This document shows, piece after piece, positions 23,813 to 35,523 of a stretch of DNA of 64,000 nucleotides. The position numbers and the translations under genes were made by a program. The DNA lies in contig CP141149.1 in assembly GCA_035235625.1 (NCBI GenBank), positions 28,823,753 to 28,887,752 of the forward strand, read 5' to 3'. The notes beneath the pieces are model-generated. The model searched no databases. It was not told the origin of the DNA and was given only the letters and a program-made list of their open reading frames with translations. Positions within the stretch are counted from its first letter, which is position 1. Every line of letters starts with the position of its first letter. This DNA comes from Saururus chinensis. Taxonomy: Eukaryota; Streptophyta; Magnoliopsida; Piperales; Saururaceae.

Positions 23813-24290
23813 TAGATTATTATATGTTATTTAATAATTAATTAATAAATCTTAGTATTTTATAGTTTTAGACATGAATCTATTAATGTTGCAATGTTCT
23901 CTATTCAACTCTCACATTTTTAATTAACATAAAAATATTTAGCATCTTCTTATAATATTGTGATCAATGTATCTAAATTTTTTATGTTTAGCCCATGTAA
24001 AAATAATATATAAAATATCAAGTTCAAAAGTTTAATTAAAATAAAGTTACTCGCATAGTAACCTGACCTGATTAAAGTAAAATTAGATACTCCCTTTATC
24101 CTATATTAATAACTCCAATAAAAAAATTATATTATATATTAATTGCTCCATTTCGCTATATTTAAACCTAATGCTTCTCCCATTTTCTTCTCCGTGTGAA
24201 TTGCGGTGACACAGAGCAATATCTTTTCCCCTTTGCCAAGTAACCATCATCTCCGACCACTCATTCTTGGTCATGCTCTATGTACCTCTC
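23813..24290. other. AT-rich spacer with a Stowaway-like end
   Basis: Mostly A/T. At 24088 a terminus TACTCCCTTTATCC followed by ATTAATAACTCC resembles the reverse-complement end of the MITE at 11667, so a truncated Stowaway copy is likely here. No gene. Confidence 0.45.
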
Positions 24291-24944
24291 TAACAAAGTC
24301 GATCAAACAATCAGCGAAACTAATTCTCAGAACAATCAATAATCCAGATTCGCAAACAATCAACAAATCAGATCTGTAAATTTTGGATCAATTAAGAAAC
24401 AACAAATTTGGGAGTATAAACTCTTCACTATCTTCAAACTCAATCACAACAAAATTACATGAACCTCAAAGAATTAAACTCAAACCTCGAAGTTCAACAG
24501 AACATCAACATCAACTGTTCTTCCAGTTCTACGCAGAGAACTTCAGACAAAGCAAACAACTCGTCAATACTGAAATTTTTAATCCAACCCTCCCCCTCCA
24601 GAACTATTACATTTATTTATATTTTCATACATCTGCTGATGTGGACGACAGTTGGACTCCCGCTCTGTTCGAACTTTCTAGAATTTCACCACCAGCTAAA
24701 ACTTGAAGACGATCAACCAAATTAACTGTCCGGAAGGAAAGTTAAAATGTTTATTTTACCCCTCATATGTAATCGTCCATTTAATCCAACAGTCGTTATT
24801 ATCTCCTGGGTCAGTGATAGACACTTTTAACCTTTTCAATGGGAATCGTCAGATCCAGACAACGGCTACGATTAAATCTTCTTTAGTGAAAGATAGTTAT
24901 GCCCTTGAGATTATTTTAATAGCAATCCATTTGATGAAATGTCA
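24291..24944 (-). repeat. 3' LTR of the decayed Ty3/gypsy element
   Basis: The 654 bp LTR lies on the left because the element is on the minus strand. On that strand it starts TGACATTTC (plus 24940-24944 is TGTCA) and ends in CTTTGTTA, a mutated form of the CTCTGTCA end preserved in the partner LTR at 31540. Bases 24291-24617 align along their whole length with 31540-31870, with about 18 substitutions and two small indels counted by eye. Confidence 0.85.
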
Positions 24945-25061
24945 ATGAGACTCTTTGTTTCTCTGTTTCTTCCATTTTATACCTTGCTTGTATCAAAGCC
25001 CACCGACTTAATGAAGCTCGACCTCGAGCTTTTAAGTGGAAAGAGAATTATCCAAATCACC

Positions 25062-26291
25062 CTAGTAAAGAGTGAGATCTTTAATATTGAAAGTTGGCGA
25101 AATAGCCAAATCAGATGGAATGTCAACGACAAATGCATTATCACTAATCTTGCGAAGAATACGATAAGGACCAATATTTTGTTGATGAAATTTGTGAACA
25201 AAATGAGCTGGAACTCTTCCTTTACTGAGATGCACCATAACAAAATCCCCATCTTCAAACTTAAGATAACGACGATGTTTGTCAGCGTGCTCCTTATATC
25301 TCATATTTGTTTGCTATATTTTGTCATGAACAGATTTGTGAATAGTCTGCATCATATCAATAATGGAAATTGCTTTGGAATGTTCCCTTGATCGTCGCGG
25401 TAACTGGACTAAATCAATGACATGGTGAGGATTTCAGCCATACAAAACTTCAAATGGAGTACAACCAGTGGCGCTATGGATACTTGCATTATAGGCAAAT
25501 TCTGCTTGAGGAAGAACAACATCCCACTGTTTAGGTGAATGACCACATAAACAACGTAACAGATTACCAAGAGTCCTATTAGTGACTTCTATCTGTCCGT
25601 TAGTCTGTGGATGGCAAGTATTGCTGAACTGAAGCTTTGTTCCTAATCGTGTCCACAGTGTTTGCCAAAAGAAACTCAGAAACCTACTATCTTGATGAGA
25701 AGTAATAGAAATAGGTGCTCCATGAAGCCTAACAACTTCCCTGTAAAATAACATAGCTATGTGGACAACATCAATTGTTCTTTTACAAGGAATAAAATGA
25801 GACATTTTTGAAAATCTGTCCACTACCACATATATCAAATCATTTCCCTTTTGAGTACGAGGTAATACCAAAATAAAATCCATACTGAGATCAGTCCAAG
25901 GTTGTGTAGGAACTGATAAAGGTTTATATAATCCTGAATTTGAAGTTCTTCCTTTGTATAACAAACAAACAGTGCATTTATGAAGATACTGTTGCACATC
26001 CCTTTTTATATATGGCCATAAATATCTGGAACAGAGGCCTTGCAAAGTTTTGTCTCACCCAAAATGACCACCTAAACCCCCTGCATGAACTTCTTGAATT
26101 AATTGTAATCGCATAGAACCTTCTGGAATACAAAGCTTGTTTCCTTTATAAAGATAACCATCCAATATATGGAAATCAAGATAAGGTTTAAATTGTTGCT
26201 GACAAATCTCCCAAAACTTGCCAAAATAACTATCCAAAAAATATTGCATTTTTAAACATTCAAACCCAAAAATTTTATTGGTCAATACCAT
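25062..26291 (-). pseudogene. Gypsy integrase relic
   Basis: Three broken frames. The zinc-binding N-terminus begins near 26270 (HAGGLGGHFG) and continues in the next frame ([18 protein letters not shown]). The catalytic core spans 26045-25434 ([70 protein letters not shown]). The C-terminal domain is at 25304-25062 (DGDFVMVHLSKGR, GPYRILRKISDNAFVV). The second catalytic Asp of the usual SDRD stretch is His (ITSHQDSRF). No chromodomain is seen. Frameshifts and stops separate all three parts, so it is non-functional. Confidence 0.88.
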
Positions 26292-27748
26292 AAGGAGACT
26301 ATAGCATCTGCAACTTTGTTCAATATACCAGCTTTATGCTTAATAGTGAAGGTGAAGTCTTGCATATCAGTGATCCATCGAGCATAAAGTCTATCCATTT
26401 TTGTCTGCCCATGAAGGTATTTCAAGGCATCATGGTTGATATGTAGCACAAATTCCTTAAAAACCAAATAATGCTACCAATGTTTCAGTGTATGAACTAA
26501 AGCATATAACTCGAGTTTATAAGCAGACCATTTTATTTTGCTATCATTCAGTTTAGCACTGTAAAAGGCTATTGGTTATCCACCTTGTGACAAGACAGCT
26601 CCAATGCCTAAAGATGAAGTATCACACTCCACTTTAAAAATTTGATTGAAGTCCGGCAAAGCTAAGATTGGAGCAGAACTGAATCTATCTTTAAGCATGT
26701 CAAAACTCTGATGTGTTTACTCATTCCAATCAAATCAATTTTTCTTCAAACAATTTGTAAGAGGTCCTGCAATTGTACTAAATCCTTTGATAAACCGTCT
26801 ATAGAAAGTAGACAAGCCATGAAAACTTCTTAATTCACTTACATTCTTAGGAGTTGGCCAGTTAGTAATAGCTTTGACCTTAACTTGATCATCAACTTGA
26901 ATTCCTTCATCACTCACAACATACCCCAAAAACAATAGTTTATCAGTAAGGAATGAACATTTCTTTAAATTTATAATCATATTGTTTTGTTCTAAAACCT
27001 CCAATACATTCTTGAGATGAAGTAAATGTTGTTGCTGATCTTTACTATATATTAGAATGTCATCAAAGTAGACACAAACACATTTACCTAAGAATGGTTT
27101 TAATACATGAGTCATCAATCTCATAAAAGCAGAGGGTGCATTTGATAACCCAAATGGCATGACAAGTCATTCATATAAGCCCTCCCTTGTCTTAAATGTT
27201 GTCTTTCATTCATCACCTAGCCTCATTCAAATCTGGTGATATCCACTCCTCAAGTCTATCTTAGAAAAAAAATTTGAACCTGCCAACATATGAAGCATAT
27301 CATCCAAACGAGGTATAGGAAAACTATACCTTATAGTAATTTTGTTTAATTCTTGATTGTCAATGCACATTCTCTAGCTGCCATCCTTCTTTGACACCAA
27401 CAGAGTAGGCACAACAATTGGACTTATACTTTCCTTGATTAAACCTCTATCAAGTAAATCCTGAACCTGTCTCTGTAACTCACTGTGTTCTACTAGACTC
27501 ATCCTGTAATGAGGTAAGTGAGGTAGTTTGGATCCAGGAATCAAGTCTATATGATGCTGAATGTCATGCAAAGGTGGAAGAGACATTGGTATATCATCAT
27601 TGGTTGTAGCTTTGAACAGATTTAATACCTCTTGTATCTCAGCAGGTAATGTTTTTTTAACAGATTGAACTACATCCTCTTCTTTACATATAAGGACTAA
27701 AAAGGAGTGATTTCGAAATATGGTAGCTGATAAATTGTTAACCAACAA
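26292..27748 (-). pseudogene. Gypsy reverse transcriptase and RNase H relic
   Basis: RT begins in the frame at 27748-27374 (HHIDLIPGSKLPHLPHYRMS, LLDRGLIKESISP, PTLLVSKKDGS). It resumes at 27160-26735 with [11 protein letters not shown] and the catalytic YFDDILIYS box, then the RT connection ([14 protein letters not shown]). RNase H sequence follows to 26282 (HINHDALKYLHGQTKMD, RWITDMQDFTFTIKHKAG). Several stops and frameshifts break it. Confidence 0.88.
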
Positions 27749-28252
27749 TATTGATTTATGTGCTTGACTTTTGGAACTGTCTACATTACCAAAAAAATTA
27801 TTGTTCTTGTTAGCAACTTTATGTAATTTGACAGTTGTCGGTTTTGTCTGCTGAGGCTAGAATGTAATAAGGACTCCTCAATGATTTAATTTGTAAATAA
27901 TTTTCTGTCCATCATGAATTGCTTGGTTATCAAACTACCAAGGTCTACCAAGTAATAGGTGACACAATGACATATCAATAACATCACAGAGAATTTCATC
28001 GTTATAAGTTTTTCCAATTGACAATGGTACTAGACACTGTTCTGAAATTTTTATCTCTCCCACATTTTTTATCCATCCAATAAAATACGGTTTTGGGTGC
28101 TTTTGAACAGACAAATTCAAATCCTCTAATACTACCTTTGATATCATATTTTCGGTACAATCACTATTTTGCATATTTTCCCACTGATTGTACCTAAAGT
28201 AGTGAATAAAACATGTCTCTGAGAAGATTCATTGGTTTTAGCAATATATAAT
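27749..28252 (-). pseudogene. Gypsy protease-region relic
   Basis: The frame at 28174-27935 reads like a retropepsin-type gypsy protease flank (ENMISKVVLEDLNLSVQKHP, GKTYNDEILCDVIDMSLCHL, ending LLGRPW, the usual LLGRPW motif of this family). The N-terminal catalytic part was separated when the 2.0 kb element inserted at 28253. Confidence 0.75.
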
Positions 28253-28694
28253 TGTAACGCCCCGAAATTTCTATGTTTTGAAATTCAGGCGTTTGGGCCC
28301 ATTAGCAGGGTTTAAGGCCCATTAATGATTTTCTTAAAATTAGACTATTTTGAGCGTTATTCGTCAAGAGAAGCCTTAAAATATTTGTTAGGACTTGACA
28401 AGATGAACGTAGCGAGCCTAAGAACGTGTCAAATGGACACCGAGATAGTGGGCTATGGCATTGGGAAGCGTGCCATAGACGGGGCCCACCTTAAGTTTGC
28501 GAGAAAACATGCCCTTGTGTGGTCTTGTTTCGAAGGGCTCGTCGATACGAGACCAACGGTACTAAGAATGCGTTATTCCATGTTCAGGGTAAGGAGTTAC
28601 GCACGTTTAAAGTTTTATTTTCGTTTTGAATTTAAAAACGAAAAAAAAAAATTTGACGTCAGTCGGTGCGCAAAACGACAGGGAGACCTGCTGC

Positions 28695-28825
28695 TTTACG
28701 GCAGCGCTAGGCTAGCGTGAGGCTAGCCTGGCAGCTAGCCCTGCGACAGGGCCAGCCAGGCTAGCCCTGCAGCTAGCCTGGGTAGCTAGCCAGCAGGGCC
28801 AGCTAGCCTGCTAGCTTTTCCTGCA
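28695..28825. repeat. Cluster of GCTAGC/CTAGCC palindromes
   Basis: About ten overlapping occurrences of GCTAGC, GGCTAGCC and CAGCTAGC with CCTGC/CAGGG spacers lie within 130 bp. Many units are each other's reverse complement, so multiple alternative stems can form in single-stranded DNA or RNA. Confidence 0.8.
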
Positions 28826-29976
28826 CTAACCGCAGGTAGCCCGGCGGTTACCCATCAGGCTGCTTTTTCTTGCCCAGGTTGGATGCGCGCCATGTGGTGC
28901 GCATCCAACGAGTATTTTTGGCTATTTAAGGGGGAAGGGTGGGTGAAGTGCAACACGCCCCACCCCTTCTTTCCCTCTTTTCCTTGGTGTAAATGTGTGT
29001 TTTTAAGTTTAAACGCACGTTTCTTAATCGTTTCTTATCCATTTTTGCCCGTTCAAAAAACTGATCTTACCTAAATCGAGGGTGCCCGACGTCATGAAAG
29101 GGTTCGTTCTTCGAGATAACCCCTCTAAAAGGTTGAAACAACCCGAGGCAAGAGGAGGCCCCGTTCGCCGCACCCGAGCCGGATGAAGAGACTATCTTGA
29201 CGAGGGTAGGAGGTTCTGCCCGCCTCACCCGAGCTGGACAAGGAAACTACCTCTGCGCAAGGGGAGGTGCCGCCCATCATTTTTAAGCCAACTGCAAGCG
29301 TAGGCTTAACGAGGGTAGGTGGTTTTAAGCTCTACTTCTGTACTACGACTAGGCGTCATATTTTATAATTCATTTATAATAAATGTGATTTTGAAAATAA
29401 ACGATATTTATTAGGGGTCGGGCGAATGCTAAGATAATAGCGTATCGTACACCTCTACGATGGAATTTATCGCGACACGATTTTTTATGATAATATTGTT
29501 TACGAACGTTTTGACCGGATTTCAAGGGTAGTTATTTGGTATAAAGCGCAAAAACTACGATCGGTTTTGAAGGGTAGCTATTTGGTATAAAACCCAAAAG
29601 CTATCGGAGTTATGACTCCTAGGTACCGCCGATTATGGCATATGGCACGCCCATAAAGCTGGATATCGTGGGAAGATCCTCTTCATTCTGATCCCGTCGC
29701 CCCACGAGCACGGGTGTATGTCCCTCGGGTATCGGTGACATTCTATAAACGATGATTTATCAGATTTTGATTTATTTATCGGATTATGGCTACGAATGAA
29801 TTATCCGAATTTACTGGATTCTGCGAAGAACTATTGTTGTCTATTTTTTATCTAAAAAATGTGTGGTGTTCTGATAGTCGACAATATTATTTTGATTCGA
29901 TGTTGTATTATGAGAATATTTTATGCATCTTTATTTATGCTTTATGTTTTAGTATACTAATAGATTTTAATCCTAT

Positions 29977-30007
29977 CTACTGAGTATAATTATACTCACC
30001 CACCCCT
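29977..30007 (+). promoter_or_regulatory. Conserved LTR hairpin motif, copy B
   Basis: CTACTGAGTATAATTATACT followed by CACCCACCCCT. GAGTATAATTATACTC is a perfect 16-base palindrome. It aligns with the copies in the other three long elements although the surrounding sequence is unrelated. Confidence 0.65.
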
Positions 30008-30392
30008 AGACGCTGTAGGTTTGGACGACGAAGATAACATTCTCGACGATTGCCCGTAGACTTCAAAGGACTTATGTTTTATCACGTTCTTTTATTATGT
30101 ATTAATTTTGTTGTGCGCGACTTTGATTTTGTTGAGGCACAATAGGCCTTATTTTTTAAAAAATTTGCAATTACCTAAATTAATGGATGGTTGCTCTTCT
30201 GTGCACGGTTGATCTTGGCCTGTTTACTACTACGAGTTTTCGACGCTCCGACCGTTAAAGTAATTAAAAAAAATCGGGGCGTAACAATAATAGATTTCAA
30301 ACTACCATAACAAAAGTATCTTCTCCTAGTTCTTCAGTTTCATCACCATAAACTTCCTCAGTTGGAACAATATCTTCATAAATGTGTCCTTC

Positions 30393-31175
30393 TTATTGAA
30401 TAATCTGGTTACATGCAACTAACTTCATACCATTATTGCTATCCATTCTCCTTAATGGACACTGATGGGAGAAATGACCAGGTTTTTGACATTTCCCGCA
30501 TTTATCTAGTCCTGGTTTAGAGTATGGCTTATTAGGATCTATTGAAAAGGTAACTCTTCCTTCATTCCTGGTAACCTCTCTTTTATGAACTGAAATTCTA
30601 TCTGAAATAGATGGCTGGAAGGGAATTTTACTTTTGACAAAGGTATTTTGTGAACTTTCTCCCTGATAAAATTTCTGAGAAGAAGTCATTCTATTTATAG
30701 ATTTAAACAACAATCCTTCATTCCTCGTAGCAAGTTGGAAAGCCTCATTGAGAGATAAAATTGGTTTCACAACCAATTTCTCTTGAAGTTCTTGAGTCAA
30801 TCCATTGAAATATCTAGATATCTTCTTATTCTTTGATTCATTCAAACAATTTCTCATAGTCATGTTTTGAAATTCAGTAGTATATTCAGCAACTGTTCTA
30901 TTTCCTTGTTGACAATGTTGTAACTTCTGGAAGAAAATTTGTTCATAATCACTAGGAAGATACATATCCCTCAATAATTTTTTCATTCTAATCCAGGACA
31001 TAATTGGATGTTTACCCAAAGCCAATCGACTATTTTGTAACTGTGCCCGCCATGCAGCAGCTCGTTTTTTCAATTTACAAGTAATCAATTTGACTTTAAT
31101 TTCCTCTGGAACATCCATACATGACAAATAATTTTCCACTTCGATTAACCAATCTAAGAATTCATCTATATCCAA
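30393..31175 (-). pseudogene. Gypsy gag with CCHC zinc knuckle
   Basis: An open frame of 260 codons. The gag capsid-like domain is recognisable (WLIEVENYLSCMDVPEE, VKLITCKLKKRAAAWRAQLQ, LPSDYEQIFFQKLQHCQQGN, VAEYTTEFQNMTMR) and a CCHC zinc knuckle follows near the C-terminus (CGKCQKPGHFSHQC). The normal gag would start further upstream and run into protease; here it stops and pol is elsewhere and broken. It is part of the dead gypsy element. Confidence 0.9.
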
Positions 31176-31518
31176 TTGACCAGAAAATATAGGTAATTCT
31201 AGTTTTGGTTTGAAATAACTTGAATTGGAATGAATACCTGGTATATTGGCTGCATGATGAATCTCATCTTCCTCACTGGAACCACTTCCATCATTTCGAA
31301 ACCCTCAACCCTGATGATTATATCAAAATCGATTCGGTCTAGGTGGATTTGGTATAGCATTAGAGTGATCCAAATACACTCCAGAATTTCCCATTCTTAG
31401 GGCTTGAAGCTGCACCGTAACTTCCTACATCTGTATTAATATTTGTTGAAGTAACTACATCTTCGTGGGTTGTTCAATATGAGACTCAGATTTATCTAGG
31501 TTCAACATCGAAATCAAA

Positions 31519-31536
31519 CCACTAGCTTTGATACCA
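31519..31536 (-). other. Primer-binding site of the gypsy element
   Basis: On the minus strand TGGTATCAAAGCTAGTGG lies three bases inside the 5' LTR end. It resembles the common plant primer-binding site complementary to the 3' end of initiator-Met tRNA (TGGTATCAGAGC...). This fixes the element's strand and the LTR edge at 31540. Confidence 0.75.
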
Positions 31537-31539
31537 AAT

Positions 31540-31870
31540 TGACAGAGTCGATCAAACAATCAGTGAAAGTAATTCTCAGAACAATCAGTAATCCAGATTC
31601 GCAAACAATCAACAGATCAGATCCGTAAATTTTGGATCAATTAAGAAACAACAAATTTGGGAGTATAAACTCTTCACCATCTTCAAACTCAATCACGACA
31701 ACAAAATTACATGAAGCTCGAAGAATTAAACTCAAACCTCAAAGTTCAACAGAACAGCAACAGCTGTTCTTCCAGTTCTACTTAGAGAACTTCAGACAGA
31801 GTAAACAACTCGTCAATACTGAAAATTTTAATCCAACCCTCCCCCTCCAGAACTATTACGCTTATTTATA
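31540..31870 (-). repeat. Truncated 5' LTR of the gypsy element
   Basis: This is homologous to 24291-24617 of the other LTR. The homology stops abruptly at 31870, halfway through the LTR, exactly where copia-derived sequence begins. The missing 327 bp of this LTR is not found beyond the copia element, so this is a deletion junction and not a simple nested insertion. Confidence 0.85.
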
Positions 31871-31952
31871 AGATTAATCCCTCCCTTAAAACTGATGTTC
31901 TAGACATAACATCCAGTTTAATAAGAGTGAATCTTTGAGACTCCTCTCAAAT

Positions 31953-33752
31953 TTAAACATTTGAAGTGCAAACACCAAGTAACTTCCTGAGCTTCTGAAA
32001 TGCAGGAAACTTGAGAGGCTTGGTTAGTATATCAGCAACCTGATCTTCACTTCTGCAGTAAACAAGATTAATGACTCCATCATTCGTGAGATCCCTCAAG
32101 AAATGATACTTCACATCTATATGTTTGCTTCGACCATGTAAAACTGGATTTTTTGAAAGCTTTATTGTCGAACTGTTGTCACAATAAATCTGAGTAGGTC
32201 CATCCTTCTTGAAATGCAACTCTTTATGGATTTTCTTTAGCCAAATAGCTTGACAAGCACAAGCTGTTGCAGCAACAAATTCAGCTTCAGTGGATGATAA
32301 TGTGACAATAGGTTGCTTCTTAGATGACCATGAAACAGCTCCAGTCCCCATCATGAAAACATACCCAGATGTGCTTTTTCGATCATCTAAATCTCCTGCA
32401 TAATCACTATCTGTAAAACCAAACAAATCTAACTTTTCTCCATTCTTGTAGAATAGCCCAAACTCCTTAGTTCCTTGCAAATACCGAAAAATTCTTTTTG
32501 CAGCCAAGAGATGTATCACTGTAGGACATTCCATGTACCTGCTGATCACACTTACAGCATGCATTATATCAGGTCTTGTTGCTGTCAAATACATTAAACT
32601 CCCCACTATTTGTTTGTAAAGAGTGTCATCAACCTTCTTTCCTCTATTATCTTTGTTCAGCTTCATGCCAAACTCAGATGGAGTATTTACAGGATTACAA
32701 TCCTTCATTTGAAACCTGCCCAAGATTTCTTGCACATACTTCTTTTGAGAAATGAAAATTCCAGTAGAAGACTGCATCACTTCAATGCCAAGAAAATAAT
32801 GCATCATGCCAAGATCAGACATCTCAAATTCAGCCATCATGGATTTCTTAAAACTTTCAAACATGGCTGTATTATTTCCAGTGTAGATTAAATCATCTAC
32901 ATATAAGCAAACAATGAGCATTTTCCCTCCATCTTCAATCCTTATAAAAAGTGTATGTTCATAAGGACATTTTTGAAATCCTTCCTTCAAAAAATAAGTT
33001 TCTATACGATTATACCAAGCCCGTGGAGCTTGTTTTAATCCATATAGAGCTCTTTTTAACTTATACACTTTATGCTCATTGCCAAGTTTTATATAACCAG
33101 GGGGTTGATCGATAAATACCTCTTCTTTCAACTCTCCATGGAGGAATGCTGATTTAACGTCCAATTGGAAGATAGGCCAAGAATTTTGAGCTGCCATTGC
33201 AATCACCAACCTGATTGTATCATGCCTTGCAACCGGAGCAAAGACTTCTTTATAATCAACACCAAATTCTTGCTTGTAGCCCTTAGCTACCAAGCGTGCC
33301 TTGTGCTTGTCAACCTCACCATTTTCCTTCAGCTTTGTCTTGTAGACCCACTTTACACCAATTGTCTTCTGCCCTTTTGGAAGATCACATAGCTCCCAGG
33401 TATTATTGCTTTCAATAGTTGTAATTTCAGCATCCATAGCCTTTCTCCATTTTGGTTCTTTGACAGCTACTTCAAAAATGGTAGGATCACAATCTGAAAA
33501 CAGAGCAAAATGTGTTAGTGGATCATCTCCTTGGTCAATTCCAGTTACATCATAGTCAGACATCCATGCTGGTCTTCTTTGAACACGTTGAGGCCTTCGT
33601 GATTCAACTTCAAGTGGGCTTTGATCAGCTATTGGAACATTTTGAGCTTCTTGCATATTCTCCATAGGCTGCTGCCATTTCTCATCATCATCAAAATCTG
33701 CTGGAATATATTCTTTAACACCATTTTGATTCCATAACCAGGTATTTTTTTT
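31953..33752 (-). pseudogene. Copia reverse transcriptase and RNase H
   Basis: An open frame of about 600 codons. RT is clear (WELCDLPKGQKTIGVKWVYK, FAPVARHDTIRLV, QLDVKSAFLHGELKEEVFID, PRAWYNRIETYFLKEGFQKC, catalytic YVDDLIYTGN). RNase H follows (GFTDSDYAGDLDDRKSTSGY, SSKKQPIVTLSSTEAEFVAA, CDNSSTIKLSKNPVLHGRSK) and the frame ends soon after VADILTKPLKFP. The frame starts at an eight-base homopolymer (33745-33752) where it is out of register with the upstream integrase, so a one-base shift there breaks the polyprotein. Confidence 0.93.
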
Positions 33753-35523
33753 CATCAAATACCACATCACGACTAATGACAATTTTCATGGTGCTAGGAT
33801 TGTATAATTTATAAGCTTTTGAGTTATCACTAACACCAAGAAAAATGCATTTTTCTCCCTTGTTGTCTAGCTTCCTCCTCTTCTCATCTGGAATATGGGC
33901 ATAGGCAATGCACCCAAAAATTCGAAAATAGTCAACAGCAGGTTTCCTTCTGCTCCATGCTTCTTCCGGTGTCATATTTTGAACAGCAAGTGTGGGACTT
34001 CTATTCAATAGATGAATGCTCCAATTTACTGCTTCAGGCCAGAAATTTTTTGGAATGCCACTTGTTGTCAAAAGGCTCCGCACCATATTCATAATAGTGC
34101 GGTTCTTCCTCTCACAAACACCATTCTGTTGGGGTGTATAAGCTGCTGTAAGTTGTCTCTTGATTCCATGGTTCTCACAGAAAATTGCAAATTCATGTGA
34201 GTTATATTCTCCACCACGATCCGTGCGAAGAACTTTTATTGAGTTGCCAACTTCTTTCTCAACAAGTGCTTTATAGCTTTTAAAGGCTGCAAAGGCTTCA
34301 GATTTTTCTTGCAAAAAATAAACCCATATCTTACGACTGTAATCATCAATGAAGGTAATTATACATCTTTTACCTCCATTAGAAAGTGGCGTTATTGGCC
34401 CACAAATGTCGGAATGAACAAGCTCCAATGCCTTCTTTGCTCTCCAAGATTTTCCAACTGGGAATTGGTTACGGTGTTGTTTGCTAACAACACATTCTTC
34501 ACAAACTTGAGAAGAAGATGTAATTTGAGGAAGCCCTGTCACCATGTTCTTTTGTTGTAGTGTTTTCAGTCCACCAAAATTCAGATGCCCATAGCGAAAG
34601 TGCCATAGCCATGCCTCATCTTCTAATTTTGCTGAGAAACACGAATGATTCGTGTTGTGGAGAGAAAGTGGGAACATACGATTTGCAGTCATGTTAACTT
34701 GAGCAATTAAGCTCAACTTTGCATCTTGAATCTGACATACGCCATCTTTGATAAAAATCTCATATCCTTTTTCTTGTAACTGACCCACACTAAGCAAGTT
34801 GGTCTTTAAATCTGGCACAAAAAGAACATTAGCAATAGTGTGAGTGGAATTTCCTTTGGTTCGGATTGTTACCTTTCCTTTTCCCATAACAGAAATTTTG
34901 GAGTTGTCACCAAACTTAACAGAGCTGCGAAAGGATTCATCTAAGTCAGTGAATGCCTCCTTCTCCCCACACATGTGGTTGCTACAGCCAGTGTCTAAGT
35001 ACCACATGTTTTGTTGGGTTTCTTCTTTTACGTGGCACACCATCAAAAGAGACACCTCTTCTTCCTTTTCTGCAAAGTTAGTTTGATCTCCACTCTGTTT
35101 ATTCAAATCAGTTTGACATTCTGATTTATAATGACCATATCGATGACATCTGAAGCATTCAACATTGGACTTGTCTGCTGACTTTGATCTATAGGTTGTT
35201 GAGTGATGGCCTCCACGTCCTCTACCTCTTCCTTGAAATTGACTCTCTTGATGATGATGATTTTGTTGTTGGTTCCCACGATCATTGTTGTTTCGGCCTC
35301 CTCTACCTCGACCTCTACCTCTTCCTCGCCCTCTATCAGCTCTACTGGGTGTAGAGTAATTTTCTGATAAGGCTTTCAATGCATGTTCTTCTTTGTCCTG
35401 CTGGTTAAACTTTTGCTCATGAACCAACAAAGAGCTTTGTAATTCATCAATTGATAGTGAATCAACATCATTAGCTTCTTCGATAGAACAAACAACAAAA
35501 TTAAATTTTGGTGTCAAGGATCA
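33753..35523 (-). pseudogene. Copia gag C-terminus, protease and integrase
   Basis: The frame contains an Arg/Gly-rich stretch and a CCHC zinc knuckle (CFRCHRYGHYKSEC). The aspartic protease motif is WYLDTGCSNHM. The pre-integrase and integrase core follow (WHFRYGHLNFGGLKTL, LVHSDICGPITPLSNGGKRC, FIDDYSRKIWVYFLQ, RTDRGGEYNSHEF, TPQQNGVCERKNRTI). An in-frame TGA at 35521-35523 separates it from upstream gag; the change is consistent with a C-to-T at a CpG. The frame is lost again at the homopolymer at 33745-33752. Confidence 0.93.

Larger units (their letters stand above)
28253..30286 (+). mobile_element. 2.0 kb coding-free solo-LTR-like element nested in gypsy, TSD ATAAT
   Basis: It starts TGTAACGCCCCGAAATTTC and ends ATCGGGGCGTAACA. 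The two ends are inverted repeats (12 of 13 over the outermost bases). Flanks ATAAT at 28248-28252 and 30287-30291 give a perfect 5-bp target-site duplication, so the boundaries are firm. It has no retroviral coding sequence. It contains a CTAGC-rich palindromic cluster (28695-28825) and the shared hairpin motif at 29977-30007, about 280 bp from the right end. A solo LTR in plus orientation is the simplest reading. Confidence 0.85.
24945..31539 (-). mobile_element. Internal region of a decayed Ty3/gypsy retrotransposon
   Basis: From the 5' side on the minus strand this holds: a primer-binding site (31519-31536), gag (about 30393-31175), protease, reverse transcriptase, RNase H and integrase relics, then the 3' LTR. 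Pol is split into many frames by stops and shifts, so the element is dead. A 2,034 bp solo-LTR-like element is inserted between gag and protease at 28253-30286 with its own ATAAT duplication, showing it arrived later. Confidence 0.88.

Noticed and set aside
24383..24725. Plus-strand ORFs of about 100 codons
   Set aside because: They lie in the gypsy LTR; a related frame at 31632-31871 exists only because the LTRs are duplicates.
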